Below are positions 41,788 through 50,321 of a stretch of 64,000 nt of DNA, piece after piece. The DNA is from Pseudomonadota bacterium (lineage in GTDB: Bacteria; Pseudomonadota; Gammaproteobacteria; Burkholderiales; Burkholderiaceae_E). Numbering within the stretch: the stretch's first letter is position 1; each line of letters begins with the position of its first letter. A program made the position numbers and the translations under genes. The notes beneath the pieces were generated by a model that saw only the letters and a program-made list of their open reading frames with translations, was not told the origin of the DNA and made no database searches. Where the stretch lies: contig JAEWGX010000034.1 of NCBI GenBank assembly GCA_023388075.1, positions 8,271 through 72,270 on the forward strand, given 5' to 3'.

Positions 41788-44328
41788 ATGACGAGCGCGT
41801 TGCCCGACGGCGTTCCGGAGCATCCCGCCCAGGTGCTCGCAGGCGACGGGGAGGCCGCCCGGCTGATGCGTGCCACCGACTGGGCCGGCACTGCGGTGGG
41901 CCCGGTGCAGCAGTGGCCGGCCGCGCTGCGCACCATCGTGAGGATGATGCTGCAGTCGCGCCATCCGATGTTCCTGTGGTGGGGACCGGAGCTGATCCAG
42001 TTCTACAACGACGCGTACATTCCGAGCTTCGGCGTCGGCAAGCATCCGGCGGCCATGGGCCAGCGCGGCGTGGACTGCTGGCAGGAGATCTGGCCAATCA
42101 TCTGGCCGCAGATCGACGACGTGATGACGCGCGGCAAGGCGAGCTGGCACGAGGACCATCTCGTCCCGATCTTTCGCAACGGTCGCATCGAGGAGGTCTA
42201 CTGGACCTACGGCTACTCGCCGATCACCGGTGACGACGGCGTCGTCGCCGGCACGCTGGTGGTCTGCACCGAGACGACGAGCCGCGTCGTCGCGCTGCGT
42301 CGGCAGCATCTGCTGCGGACTTTCGCCACCGCCCTGAGCGGCGCTCAGCCGCTGCAGGACTTCGGCGCGATCGCCGCCGACTTCTTCCGGCACGAGCCCG
42401 TCGACGTGCCGGTTTTCCTGCGCTACCGGTGGTCCGCCGCCGAAAGCGTTCCGCAATGGGCGGATCCTGCGCCCCAGGACCGGGCGCGCCTGTCGGCGAC
42501 GGACACCGCCGTGCGACAGGCGGTGGCGGCCTCGGCGCACGCACGCAAGGAGATCGCCGAGGGCCGCCCGGTGCTGCTCCGGAGGGTGGTCGAGATTCCC
42601 ACGCGGCACGGCCCGGAGCCGGTCACCGACGTCTTCCTGGTACCGGCCGCGAAGCCGATAGGCGAAGGGCTGGGCGAGCTGATCGCCTGCGGCCTGAATC
42701 CGCGGGTACCGTTCAACGATGCCTACCACGAGCTGCTGGTCCAGGTCACCTCGCTGCTCTCCTTCTCGCGGACACGGTTCGAGGCCGCGCGCATGCACGC
42801 GGCATTCCAGGACGAACGCAACAACCTGCTCGAGCAGGCCCCGGTCGCCGCGGCGGTCATGGTCGGCCCGAATCTGACATATCAGCTCGCCAATCCGCTC
42901 TATCGCAGGATCGTCGGCCGCGACGACGTGGTCGGCAAGACCTTCGAGGAAGCCTTCCCGGAGCTGGTCGGCACCCCCTTCCCCGATCTCCTGCGCCGCG
43001 TCTACCGCAGCGGTGTCGGCTACTCGAGTCCGGAAACCGTCGTCCGGCTGGACCGCCAGGGCACCGGGGAGCTGGAGGACTGCCATTTCGAGTTCAACCT
43101 GGAGCCCGTGCGCAACCTCGCGGGCGAGGTATACGGGCTGATGGCTGTCGCGGTGGACGTGTCGGCCCAGGTGGCTGCCCGGCGGATGCTCGAGCGTTCC
43201 CATGCGGAGCGGCAGTCGCTGCTCGAGCGAGCCGAGGCCGCGGCGCGCGCCAAGGACGAGTTCCTGGCTATGCTCGGCCACGAGCTGCGCAACCCGTTGT
43301 CGCCGATCTTCTCGACGCTGGACGTGATGCGACTGCGCGCGGGCGGCAGCGAATCCCGCGAGCTCGCCACCATCCGCCGGCAGGTCGCGCACATGGCCCG
43401 CCTGGTGGACGACCTGCTCGATGTCGCACGCATCGTCTCGGGCAAGGTGGAGCTGAGGGACGAGGTGGTGCGGATCGGCGACGTGCTGGGCGATGCGGCC
43501 GACATGGTGCGGCCACTGCTGGAAGAAAGAGGGCATGCCTTCCGGCTGGTCCTGGACGACGAGAACCTGACCTGCCGGGGCGACCAGGTGCGCCTTGCCC
43601 AGTGCGTCTCCAACCTGCTCGGCAATGCGGCCCGCTACACGCCGGCCGGTGGCCACGTCGATCTGCGCGCGCATCGTGAGGGCGCCGAGGTCGTGATCGA
43701 GGTCGCCGACGACGGCCCGGGCATCGACGCGGACACGCTGCCGCATCTGTTCGAGATCTTCGTGCGCAGCAACCGGGGCCGGACGATGGGCGGACTGGGC
43801 ATCGGCCTGGCGGTGGTCAGGAACCTGGTGGCGTTGCATGGCGGGTCGGTGGAATGCCGCAGGCCCCGCTCCGGAAAGGGCAGCGAGTTCCGCATCCGCT
43901 TGCCGCACGCGGGCTCGGTCGCAGGGACAGCCGCGGTGCCGTCCGCGCCGGCCGCGGATTCACCGGTTGCCGGGAAGCGGCTGCTGCTCGTGGACGACAA
44001 CGAGGACGCCGCGCAATCGCTCGCCGAGCTGTTGCGGCTCTACGGTCATACGGTTCAGGTGGCCAATGACCCGATGTGCGCGCTTGCCATCGCAGCCGAG
44101 TCACGCTTCGAGGTGGCCGTGCTCGACATCGGCCTGCCGGTCATGGACGGCTACGAGCTGGCGGCCCGATTGCGCGACCAGACCGACGGTTCGCTCGTCT
44201 TCATCGCGCTGAGCGGCTACGGCCGCGCGGCAGACCACGAGCGCAGCGCCGCCGCCGGGTTCGTCGCGCACCTGGTCAAGCCGGTCGATATCGGGAAGCT
44301 CGAGCGGCTGCTCCACGAGGTGGGCTGA
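41788..44328 (+). CDS. hybrid sensor histidine kinase (PAS-PAS-HisKA-HATPase-REC)
   Basis: Soluble hybrid kinase of 846 residues without membrane segments. The N-terminal region (about 25-170) is a PAS-like sensor (MLQSRHPMFLWWGPELIQFYNDAYIP). A GAF-like stretch follows to about 335, then a second PAS (about 345-470). The dimerisation/phospho-acceptor domain has His498 in MLGHELRNPLSPIF. The ATPase domain shows LLGNAARYTPAGGHV, VADDGPGIDADTL and GGLGIGLAVVRNLV. A receiver domain (about 730-846) has Asp780 in VAVLDIGLPVMDGYELA. No output domain is attached, so the signal must pass to an unlinked partner. GAGGAG precedes the ATG. It runs opposite to its TCA neighbours and is divergent from gltA. 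Confidence 0.9.
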   Translation: MTSALPDGVPEHPAQVLAGDGEAARLMRATDWAGTAVGPVQQWPAALRTIVRMMLQSRHPMFLWWGPELIQFYNDAYIPSFGVGKHPAAMGQRGVDCWQEIWPIIWPQIDDVMTRGKASWHEDHLVPIFRNGRIEEVYWTYGYSPITGDDGVVAGTLVVCTETTSRVVALRRQHLLRTFATALSGAQPLQDFGAIAADFFRHEPVDVPVFLRYRWSAAESVPQWADPAPQDRARLSATDTAVRQAVAASAHARKEIAEGRPVLLRRVVEIPTRHGPEPVTDVFLVPAAKPIGEGLGELIACGLNPRVPFNDAYHELLVQVTSLLSFSRTRFEAARMHAAFQDERNNLLEQAPVAAAVMVGPNLTYQLANPLYRRIVGRDDVVGKTFEEAFPELVGTPFPDLLRRVYRSGVGYSSPETVVRLDRQGTGELEDCHFEFNLEPVRNLAGEVYGLMAVAVDVSAQVAARRMLERSHAERQSLLERAEAAARAKDEFLAMLGHELRNPLSPIFSTLDVMRLRAGGSESRELATIRRQVAHMARLVDDLLDVARIVSGKVELRDEVVRIGDVLGDAADMVRPLLEERGHAFRLVLDDENLTCRGDQVRLAQCVSNLLGNAARYTPAGGHVDLRAHREGAEVVIEVADDGPGIDADTLPHLFEIFVRSNRGRTMGGLGIGLAVVRNLVALHGGSVECRRPRSGKGSEFRIRLPHAGSVAGTAAVPSAPAADSPVAGKRLLLVDDNEDAAQSLAELLRLYGHTVQVANDPMCALAIAAESRFEVAVLDIGLPVMDGYELAARLRDQTDGSLVFIALSGYGRAADHERSAAAGFVAHLVKPVDIGKLERLLHEVG

Positions 44329-44362
44329 GGCACCTGGCGCGACCGCGCCCGATTCGCCCGGG

Positions 44363-44617
44363 TCAGGCCGCGCGCAGGCCCTCCAGCAGCGCCTTCACGG
44401 CCGGCGTGTCCAGCGCCCCTTCGAGCTCACGCCGGCGCAGGATCAGGTCGAGCAGCTCCGGATCGCTCAGGTCCAGCAGCCGGTCCAGAGCGTCGATCTC
44501 GACCTCGCTCATCGTCTCGATGCGCGCGTCGAGGAACCGGGACAGGAGGATGTCGTTCTCCAGCAAGCCGCGGCGCGCCCGCCAGCGCAGGCGCCGCACC
44601 CGTTCGGGGCTCGGCAT
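44363..44617 (-). CDS. sdhE: succinate dehydrogenase FAD assembly factor SdhE
   Basis: Small protein that promotes covalent flavinylation of SdhA. The 84-residue product contains the essential RGLLENDILL segment (RGxxE motif), followed by LSEVEIDAL-like helix residues and DLSDPELLDLILRR. Start at ATG 44617, 23 bases after the sdhB stop, matches the family N-terminus; longer in-frame reading runs into sdhB antisense to nothing useful. It is the last gene of sdhCDAB-sdhE. Its stop is 34 bases from the convergent end of the hybrid kinase gene. Confidence 0.92.
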   Translation of the reverse strand: MPSPERVRRLRWRARRGLLENDILLSRFLDARIETMSEVEIDALDRLLDLSDPELLDLILRRRELEGALDTPAVKALLEGLRAA

Positions 44618-44640
44618 CCGTCGCGGCGCCCCGGTCGGCC

Positions 44641-45357
44641 CTAGACCGTCCGCCGCACGATCAGGTCCTTGATCTTGCCGATCGCGCGGTTGGGGTTGAG
44701 ATTCTTCGGGCACACGTCCACGCAGTTCATGATGGAGTGACAACGGAAGAGGCGGTACGGGTCCTCGAGGTTGTCGAGGCGCGCGCTGGTGGCCTGGTCC
44801 CGGCTGTCCGCGATGAAGCGGTAGGCCTGCAGCAGCCCGGCCGGCCCGACGAACTTGTCCGGATTCCACCAGAACGACGGGCATTGCGTGGAACAGCAGG
44901 CGCAGAGAATGCACTCGTAGAGCCCGTTCAGCTCGTCGCGCTCCTCCGGCGACTGCAGGCGCTCCTTCTCCGGCGGCGGCGAGTCGTTGATGAGGTAGGG
45001 ACTGATCGACTCGTACTGCGCGAAGAACTGCGTCATGTCCACGATCAGGTCGCGGATGACGGGCAGCGCCGGCAGCGGCCGCAGCACCACCGGCTCCTTG
45101 AGCTCGCGCAGGTTGGTGATGCAGGCAAGTCCGTTCTTGCCGTTGATGTTCATCGCGTCCGAGCCGCACACGCCCTCGCGGCAGGAGCGGCGGAAGGAGA
45201 GCGAATCGTCCACGTCCGACTTGATGCGCATGAGCGCATCCAGCAGCATCTTGTCGGTCGGCTGGAGCTCCACCTCCAGCTCCTGCATGTAGGGCTTCTC
45301 GTCCTTGTCCGGATCGTAGCGGTAGATCGAGAACTTCATTCGTCGCGTCTGGGTCAT
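44641..45357 (-). CDS. sdhB: succinate dehydrogenase iron-sulfur subunit
   Basis: Carries electrons from SdhA to quinone through three Fe-S clusters. The [2Fe-2S] ligands lie in SCREGVCGSDAMNINGKNGLAC, the [4Fe-4S] in CILCACCSTQCPS and the [3Fe-4S] in CHSIMNCVDVCPKNLNP. Length is 238 residues. ATG at 45357 has GAGG eight bases upstream; the second Met at codon 7 (MKFSIYRYDPD) matches many homologues and could be the true start. It lies 30 bases after sdhA and 23 before sdhE. Confidence 0.96.
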   Translation of the reverse strand: MTQTRRMKFSIYRYDPDKDEKPYMQELEVELQPTDKMLLDALMRIKSDVDDSLSFRRSCREGVCGSDAMNINGKNGLACITNLRELKEPVVLRPLPALPVIRDLIVDMTQFFAQYESISPYLINDSPPPEKERLQSPEERDELNGLYECILCACCSTQCPSFWWNPDKFVGPAGLLQAYRFIADSRDQATSARLDNLEDPYRLFRCHSIMNCVDVCPKNLNPNRAIGKIKDLIVRRTV

Positions 45358-45387
45358 TCGGTTTACCTCGTGTCGGGTCGGGCCTCG

Positions 45388-47178
45388 TCAGAAGGTCCTA
45401 GCCTTCGGCTGGAAGGACTCGACCGTCAACGGCTCGAGCTTGACGGGCTTGTAGGCGAGCCGGTCGCCGTCGGAATACCACAGCGTGTGCTTCATCCAGT
45501 TGGCGTCGTCGCGCTCCGGATAGTCACGGTGCGCGTGCGCGCCCCTGCTTTCCTTGCGGGCCTCGGCCGAGGCGACGGTGGCGCGCGCCACCTCCACCAG
45601 GTTGTCCAGCTCCAGTGCCTCGACCCGGGCCATGTTGAACACCTTGGATTTGTCCTTGAGGTGGACATTGCGGGAACGCTCGGCAAGGGATGCGATCTTC
45701 TCCACGCCTTCGGTGAGCAGCTCCGAGGTGCGGAAGACCCCGCAGTGCGATTGCATCTCCCGGCGGATGGCGTTGGCCACGTCCTGGGTGCGCTCGCCGC
45801 CGCTCGAGCCGTCGAGCCGGGCAAGGCGCGCGAGCGTCGCGTCGCCCGCCTCCGCCGGCAGCGGCTTGTGCGGCGCGCGGGAGAAACCCGACGCGATGAT
45901 GTGCTCGCCCGCCGAGCGTCCGAAGACCACCAGGTCCAGCAGCGAGTTGGTGCCCAGCCGGTTCGCGCCGTGAACGGACACGCAGGCGCACTCGCCGATC
46001 GCGTAGAGGCCGTTCACCGGGACGTCGTGGCCGTCGCCGCGCGGCACCACCACCTGGCCGTAGTAATTGGTGGGGACCCCGCCCATCTGGTAGTGGATGG
46101 TGGGAACCACCGGGATCGGGTCGCGGATCGGGTCGACGTTGGCGAACTTGATCGCAATCTCCCGGATGGAGGGAAGCTTGCTGATGATCTTGTCGGCGCC
46201 GAGGTGGTCGAGCTTCAACAGGACGTAGTCGCCGTCGGGGCCGCAGCCGCGGCCCTCCTTGATCTCCTGGTCCATCGAGCGCGAGACGAAGTCCCGTGGC
46301 GCCAGGTCCTTCAGCGTCGGCGCGTAGCGCTCCATGAAGCGCTCGCCGTCCTTGTTGAGCAGGATGCCGCCCTCACCGCGCACGCCTTCGGTGATCAGGA
46401 CGCCGGCGTTGGCGACGCCGGTCGGGTGGAACTGCCAGAACTCCATGTCCTCCAGCGGCAGCCCGGCGCGCGCGGCGAGCCCCAGGCCGTCGCCGGTGTT
46501 GATGTAGGCGTTGGTGGAGGCCGCGAAGATGCGCCCGGCCCCGCCGGTCGCAAGCACGGTCACCTTGGACTCCAGCACCATCACCTCGCCGGTCTCCATC
46601 TCCAGCGCGACCACCCCCACCACGTCGCCGTCCGAGTCGCGAACCAGGTCCAGGGCCATCCACTCGACGAAGAAGCGGGTGTGCGACCGGACGTTGCGCT
46701 GGTAGAGGGTGTGCAGCAGCGCGTGGCCGGTACGGTCGGCGGCCGCGCAGGCACGCTGCACCGGCTTCTCGCCCAGGTTGGCGGTGTGGCCGCCGAACGG
46801 TCGCTGGTAGATGGTGCCGTCGGCGTTGCGATCGAACGGCATGCCGAAGTGCTCCAGCTCGTAGACCACCTCCGGGGCGCGTCGGCACATGAACTCGATC
46901 GCATCCTGGTCGCCCAGGTAGTCCGAGCCCTTCACGGTGTCGAACATGTGCCAGTACCAGTTGTCCTCGCTCATGTTGCCGAGCGAGGCGCCGATGCCGC
47001 CCTGGGCGGCTACCGTGTGCGAGCGCGTCGGGAACACCTTCGACAGGACGGCCACGTTGTATCCGGCCTCGGCCAGTTGCAGCGAGCAACGCATTCCGGA
47101 GCCGCCGGCGCCCACGATCACCGCGTCGAACTTGCGACGCGGTAGGTTGTTGGCCAGGTTGGTCAGCACATTTGCCAT
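45388..47178 (-). CDS. sdhA: succinate dehydrogenase flavoprotein subunit
   Basis: Catalytic subunit of complex II, oxidising succinate to fumarate. FAD binding is seen in DAVIVGAGGSGMRCSLQLAEAG. The histidine that is covalently flavinylated is in FPTRSHTVAAQGGIGASLGN. Active-site segments include FGGHTANLGEKPVQRACAAADRTGHALLH, HPTGVANAGVLITEGVRGEGG and HYQMGGVPTNYYGQVV, and the ECACVSVHGANRLGTNSLLDLVVFGR stretch is complete. The 596-residue length is standard. The ATG directly abuts the sdhD stop. Confidence 0.97.
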   Translation of the reverse strand: MANVLTNLANNLPRRKFDAVIVGAGGSGMRCSLQLAEAGYNVAVLSKVFPTRSHTVAAQGGIGASLGNMSEDNWYWHMFDTVKGSDYLGDQDAIEFMCRRAPEVVYELEHFGMPFDRNADGTIYQRPFGGHTANLGEKPVQRACAAADRTGHALLHTLYQRNVRSHTRFFVEWMALDLVRDSDGDVVGVVALEMETGEVMVLESKVTVLATGGAGRIFAASTNAYINTGDGLGLAARAGLPLEDMEFWQFHPTGVANAGVLITEGVRGEGGILLNKDGERFMERYAPTLKDLAPRDFVSRSMDQEIKEGRGCGPDGDYVLLKLDHLGADKIISKLPSIREIAIKFANVDPIRDPIPVVPTIHYQMGGVPTNYYGQVVVPRGDGHDVPVNGLYAIGECACVSVHGANRLGTNSLLDLVVFGRSAGEHIIASGFSRAPHKPLPAEAGDATLARLARLDGSSGGERTQDVANAIRREMQSHCGVFRTSELLTEGVEKIASLAERSRNVHLKDKSKVFNMARVEALELDNLVEVARATVASAEARKESRGAHAHRDYPERDDANWMKHTLWYSDGDRLAYKPVKLEPLTVESFQPKARTF

Positions 47179-47529
47179 CTAGACTTTCCAGAGGATGATG
47201 AGCGCCCAGAATGCATAGCCGATCAGCAGCACGATCGTCCCGATCTGCAGGGTGAGCCGCAGCCAGGTGGGCTTGATGTAGTCCATGTAGACGTTCCGCA
47301 TGCCCACCCAGGAGTGGTACGCGAGCGAGATCAGGGCGAGCAGCGTTGCCACCTTCATGAAGGGGCTCGCGAAAAGCTGGTACCAGCTCGCATAGCTCGG
47401 CTCGGGCATGGCGAACAGCCGCACCAGCAGGTACAGCGTATAGAGGGTGAGGATGATGGCGGTGATGCGTTGGGCCACCCAGTCTCGCGCTCCATAGTGG
47501 GCGCCGGTGACGATTCTGTTCGTGGTCAT
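47179..47529 (-). CDS. sdhD: succinate dehydrogenase membrane anchor SdhD
   Basis: Membrane anchor helping bind haem b and ubiquinone. The 116-residue product has three predicted helices (about 22-40, 55-75, 90-112). ARDWVAQRITAIILTLYTLYL and SLAYHSWVGMRNVYMDYIKP are typical; the His in AYHSWVGMR fits the haem-ligand position, and the Tyr-Met-Asp-Tyr segment the quinone site. It is 43 bases after sdhC and its stop touches the sdhA ATG. Confidence 0.93.
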   Translation of the reverse strand: MTTNRIVTGAHYGARDWVAQRITAIILTLYTLYLLVRLFAMPEPSYASWYQLFASPFMKVATLLALISLAYHSWVGMRNVYMDYIKPTWLRLTLQIGTIVLLIGYAFWALIILWKV

Positions 47530-47572
47530 GCAGGAGCCTTTGCGAAGGGGCCGGCAGGCGTGCCGGAGACGG

Positions 47573-47995
47573 TCAGATCAGGCCGAAGAGCAGCAGCGCG
47601 CACACCAGCGTGACGACGACGCTCAGCCACAGGACGATCCGCGCGGTCAGCGTGTTCTCCTCGCGCTCGTCCATCAGGTGCAGGTCGAGCCCGAAATGGC
47701 GGATGCCGGCCAGCACGTGGTGCACGAATGCCCAGATCAGGACCAGCAGCACCAGCTTGCCGGGCCAGGAGGTCACGACGCCGCGGTACCGCTCGAAGCT
47801 GATCTCCGAGGTGATGCTGTTGTGGAAAAGGTAGAGTACGAAGGGGATGCCGATCACGAACATCAGCACCCCGCTCACGCGGTGCAGCAAGGAGACCACC
47901 GCGCCGGGCGGATAGCGGTAGTTGGCGAGGTCGCCGACGCCGAGGTTGCGGAACTCCGGACGCCCGGAGCTTGTCGATCTGCCGGCCTCAGCCAT
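47573..47995 (-). CDS. sdhC: succinate dehydrogenase cytochrome b556 subunit SdhC
   Basis: Second membrane anchor of complex II, 140 residues with three helices (about 35-58, 80-102, 117-138). The signature SLLHRVSGVLMFV (quinone-site Ser and Arg) and the haem ligand His in HHVLAGIRHFGLD are present. The N-terminus (MAEAGRSTSSGRPEFRNLG) is longer than in E. coli and basic/Ser-rich. It is the first gene of sdhCDAB-sdhE; the 242-base gap to gntR should hold its promoter, but I see no convincing hexamers and no operator matching the GntR palindrome. Confidence 0.93.
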   Translation of the reverse strand: MAEAGRSTSSGRPEFRNLGVGDLANYRYPPGAVVSLLHRVSGVLMFVIGIPFVLYLFHNSITSEISFERYRGVVTSWPGKLVLLVLIWAFVHHVLAGIRHFGLDLHLMDEREENTLTARIVLWLSVVVTLVCALLLFGLI

Positions 47996-48237
47996 GCCAC
48001 CTGCCTCCCATGCTGCCGGCCAAGCCGCCGGCTTCCACGCCGGCTCCTGTCGCGCCCTGTCCGGCGGCGCTCAAGGATGATCGGCTTTCGTTCGTTTGCA
48101 TCAGTCGTCGCGAAACCGCGCGCGCAGATGCGCGGCGTTCCCTCCAGCCAATATTGTTACGCATTTTGGAGTGACCAACAACGCAGTGCAGCATGACACC
48201 CGGTGCCGCGACGGCCGATCGGGCGTCTCGCAAAGGG
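47996..48237. other. sdhC-gntR intergenic region
   Basis: This 242-base gap between sdhC and the same-strand gntR gene contains no supportable gene. An AT-richer patch around 48149-48180 (AATATTGTTACGCATTTTGG) is where an sdh promoter would be expected, but no clear hexamer pair is visible. CAAGCCGCCGGCTTCCACGCC near 48021 can fold weakly. Confidence 0.3.
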
Positions 48238-49044
48238 TCACAGGGCGTTCGCGTAGTGATGCCGATCGGTGCGGCAGAGCCCGCGACGCAGCTCGACCGC
48301 GCGGCCGTTGAAGGTCGAGGTGACCCGTTCCACCAGCAGCAGCGGCGATCCCGGCTCGACGCCGAGGAGCTCCGCCTGCATCTCGGTCGCGGCCACGGCG
48401 CGCAACTTCTCGTCCGCATGGATCATCTTCGTGCCGAGCTCCGTCTCCAGGACAGCGTAGAGCTGGCCGGAATGGCCCTCGAGCCGCTCGCTCGTGAGCT
48501 GCCTGAACTCCTCGCCGGCGAGCCAGATGTCGTCGAGGACCACGGGTTCGTCGCCGAAGACGAGCAGCCGCCGGATGAAGAGAACCGACTCGCCGGGGCG
48601 CAGGCCGAGCGGCCGAGCCACGTCCGCAGGCGCCCGGACCCGGCGGCAATCGATGATCCGGCTGGCCGGCTGGACCGCCGGGCCTTCGTCCGGCCGCAGG
48701 CGCAGGAAGCGGAACTGCGCATGCGATTCCCGGTGCGAGCTCACGAAGGTGCCCCGGCCCTGGCGCCGCACCAGGAGCCCTTGCGCGGCGAGCGCCTCGA
48801 TCGCCTTGCGAACGGTGCCCTGGCTCACGCCGTAACGGCGCGCCAGTTCGTGCTCGCCGGGGATCGCCAGCCCCGGTTGCCATTCCCCGGTTGCGATTCC
48901 CTCCAGGATGGCAGCGCCGATCTGGCGATACAGCGGTTGGAAGCGCGGGGCTGCCGCCACGGGCGTGCCGCCGAGCGCCTGGGCGTCCTCCCGGCCGGCA
49001 GCCGGCGCCCGCGAGTCTGGACCGGGTTGCGTTCTCACTGACAC
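48238..49044 (-). CDS. GntR/HutC-family regulator with UTRA domain
   Basis: Likely regulator of the flanking TCA genes. About 260 residues. The N-terminal winged HTH (about 36-105) reads PLYRQIGAAILEGIATGEWQPGLAIPGEHELARRYGVSQGTVRKAIEALAAQGLLVRRQGRGTFV; the C-terminal UTRA ligand domain follows (about 115-260) with RRLLVFGDEPVVLDDIWL and VERVTSTFNGRAVELRRGLCRTDRHHYAN. The start is GTG: 49044 or, better placed behind GGAG, 49038. A perfect palindrome overlaps its likely -10 region, suggesting autorepression. It lies between sdhC and mdh, the arrangement seen for GntR proteins of betaproteobacterial TCA clusters. The ligand is unknown; a TCA intermediate is a guess. Confidence 0.9.
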   Translation of the reverse strand: MSVRTQPGPDSRAPAAGREDAQALGGTPVAAAPRFQPLYRQIGAAILEGIATGEWQPGLAIPGEHELARRYGVSQGTVRKAIEALAAQGLLVRRQGRGTFVSSHRESHAQFRFLRLRPDEGPAVQPASRIIDCRRVRAPADVARPLGLRPGESVLFIRRLLVFGDEPVVLDDIWLAGEEFRQLTSERLEGHSGQLYAVLETELGTKMIHADEKLRAVAATEMQAELLGVEPGSPLLLVERVTSTFNGRAVELRRGLCRTDRHHYANAL

Positions 49045-49057
49045 TCCAGCTCAGATG

Positions 49058-49069
49058 TCTTATATAAGA
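49058..49069. promoter_or_regulatory. GntR operator TCTTATATAAGA
   Basis: A perfect 12-bp palindrome in the gntR-mdh gap. On the minus strand TATATA inside it is 17 bases after TTCGTC (49087-49082), so the site covers a probable gntR -10. It is centred about 18 bases before the best mdh -35. No second copy was seen in the window. Confidence 0.6.
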
Positions 49070-49081
49070 TAGCTTAGCAGT

Positions 49082-49111
49082 TTGACGAAGATCGTGCCAG
49101 CGCCGTACCAT
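49082..49111 (+). promoter_or_regulatory. candidate mdh promoter
   Basis: TTGACG (49082-49087) and TACCAT (49106-49111) are 18 bases apart on the + strand. The predicted start near 49119 leaves a leader of about 145 bases before mdh. The GntR palindrome lies just upstream. Confidence 0.35.
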
Positions 49112-49262
49112 TCGGGGGCGCCGGCGCGACGCGGCCAGGGCATGCGTCGGCCTCCAAGGCGCCCCGTGCCGGCCCCCGCGCCCTCCGGATCGCATCGGGA
49201 TTTCCTCAATTCGCTTGTCACTCAATCCGCTTGCCAAGCAGCACCCGCCAGGAACCACATCC

Positions 49263-50243
49263 ATGAAAGCTCCCAAACGCGTAGCGGTCACCGGCGCAGC
49301 CGGTCAGATCGGCTATTCCCTCCTGTTTCGCATCGCCAGCGGCGACATGCTGGGGAAGGATCAGCCGGTCATCCTCCAGTTGCTGGACATCACCCCGGCC
49401 TTGCCGGCGGTCAAGGGCGTCGTCATGGAACTGGACGATTGCGCCTTCCCGCTGCTCGCGGGGGTGACGGTGACCGACGATCCCGCCGTCGCGTTCAAGG
49501 ATGCCGACTACGCGCTTCTCGTCGGTGCACGGCCGCGCAGCAAGGGCATGGAGCGCAAGGACCTGCTCGAAGCCAACGGCGCGATCTTCACGGTGCAGGG
49601 CAAGGCGTTGAACGACCACGCCAAGCGCGACTGCAAGATCCTGGTGGTCGGCAACCCGGCCAACACGAACGCCTACATCGCGATGAAGTCCGCGCCGGAC
49701 CTGCCGCGGCGCAACTTCACCGCGATGCTCCGGCTCGACCACAACCGCGCCCTCTCGCAGCTCGCGGCCAAGGCCGGCAAGCCGGTGGATTCGATCGAGA
49801 AGCTGGTCGTCTGGGGCAACCACTCGCCCACCATGTATCCGGATTTCCGCTTCGCCACCGCCGGCGGCGAGCCGCTCAAGCAGCTGATCCCGGACGACGC
49901 CTGGAATCGCGACGTGTTCATCCCGACGGTGGGCAAGCGCGGCGCGGCCATCATCGAGGCGCGCGGGCTGTCCTCGGCCGCTTCCGCGGCCAATGCCGCG
50001 ATCGACCACATGCGCGACTGGGCGCTCGGCACCAACGGCCGCTGGGTGACCATGGGCATTCCGTCGGACGGTGACTACGGCATTCCGCAGGATGTCATCT
50101 ACGGCTTCCCGGTCACCTGCTCGGGTGGGCAGTACGAGCTGGTGAAGGGGCTCGAGATCGACGACTTCAGCCGCGAGCGCATGAAGGCGACGCTGGACGA
50201 GCTGCTCGCGGAGCGCGACGGCGTCAAGCACCTGGTCGGCTGA
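49263..50243 (+). CDS. mdh: malate dehydrogenase (NAD)
   Basis: Oxidises malate to oxaloacetate. The 326-residue product belongs to the cytosolic-type MDH branch usual in betaproteobacteria: RVAVTGAAGQIGYSLLFRIASGDMLG for NAD, LLVGARPRSKGMERKDLLEANG (substrate arginine loop), VVGNPANTNAYIA, LRLDHNRALSQLA and the catalytic His in VWGNHSPTMYPDF. ATG 49263 (MKAPKRVAVTG) matches homologues; a TTG 16 codons earlier is rejected. It starts the rightward operon that continues into the methylcitrate genes; prpB follows after 78 bases. Confidence 0.96.
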   Translation: MKAPKRVAVTGAAGQIGYSLLFRIASGDMLGKDQPVILQLLDITPALPAVKGVVMELDDCAFPLLAGVTVTDDPAVAFKDADYALLVGARPRSKGMERKDLLEANGAIFTVQGKALNDHAKRDCKILVVGNPANTNAYIAMKSAPDLPRRNFTAMLRLDHNRALSQLAAKAGKPVDSIEKLVVWGNHSPTMYPDFRFATAGGEPLKQLIPDDAWNRDVFIPTVGKRGAAIIEARGLSSAASAANAAIDHMRDWALGTNGRWVTMGIPSDGDYGIPQDVIYGFPVTCSGGQYELVKGLEIDDFSRERMKATLDELLAERDGVKHLVG

Positions 50244-50321
50244 AGCCCGGGCAGCGGGCCGGCGGCGGCGCCACGGCGCCGTCCCCGGCAGTCGCGGCAT
50301 CGCAATCAACAAGGAGTTCGA

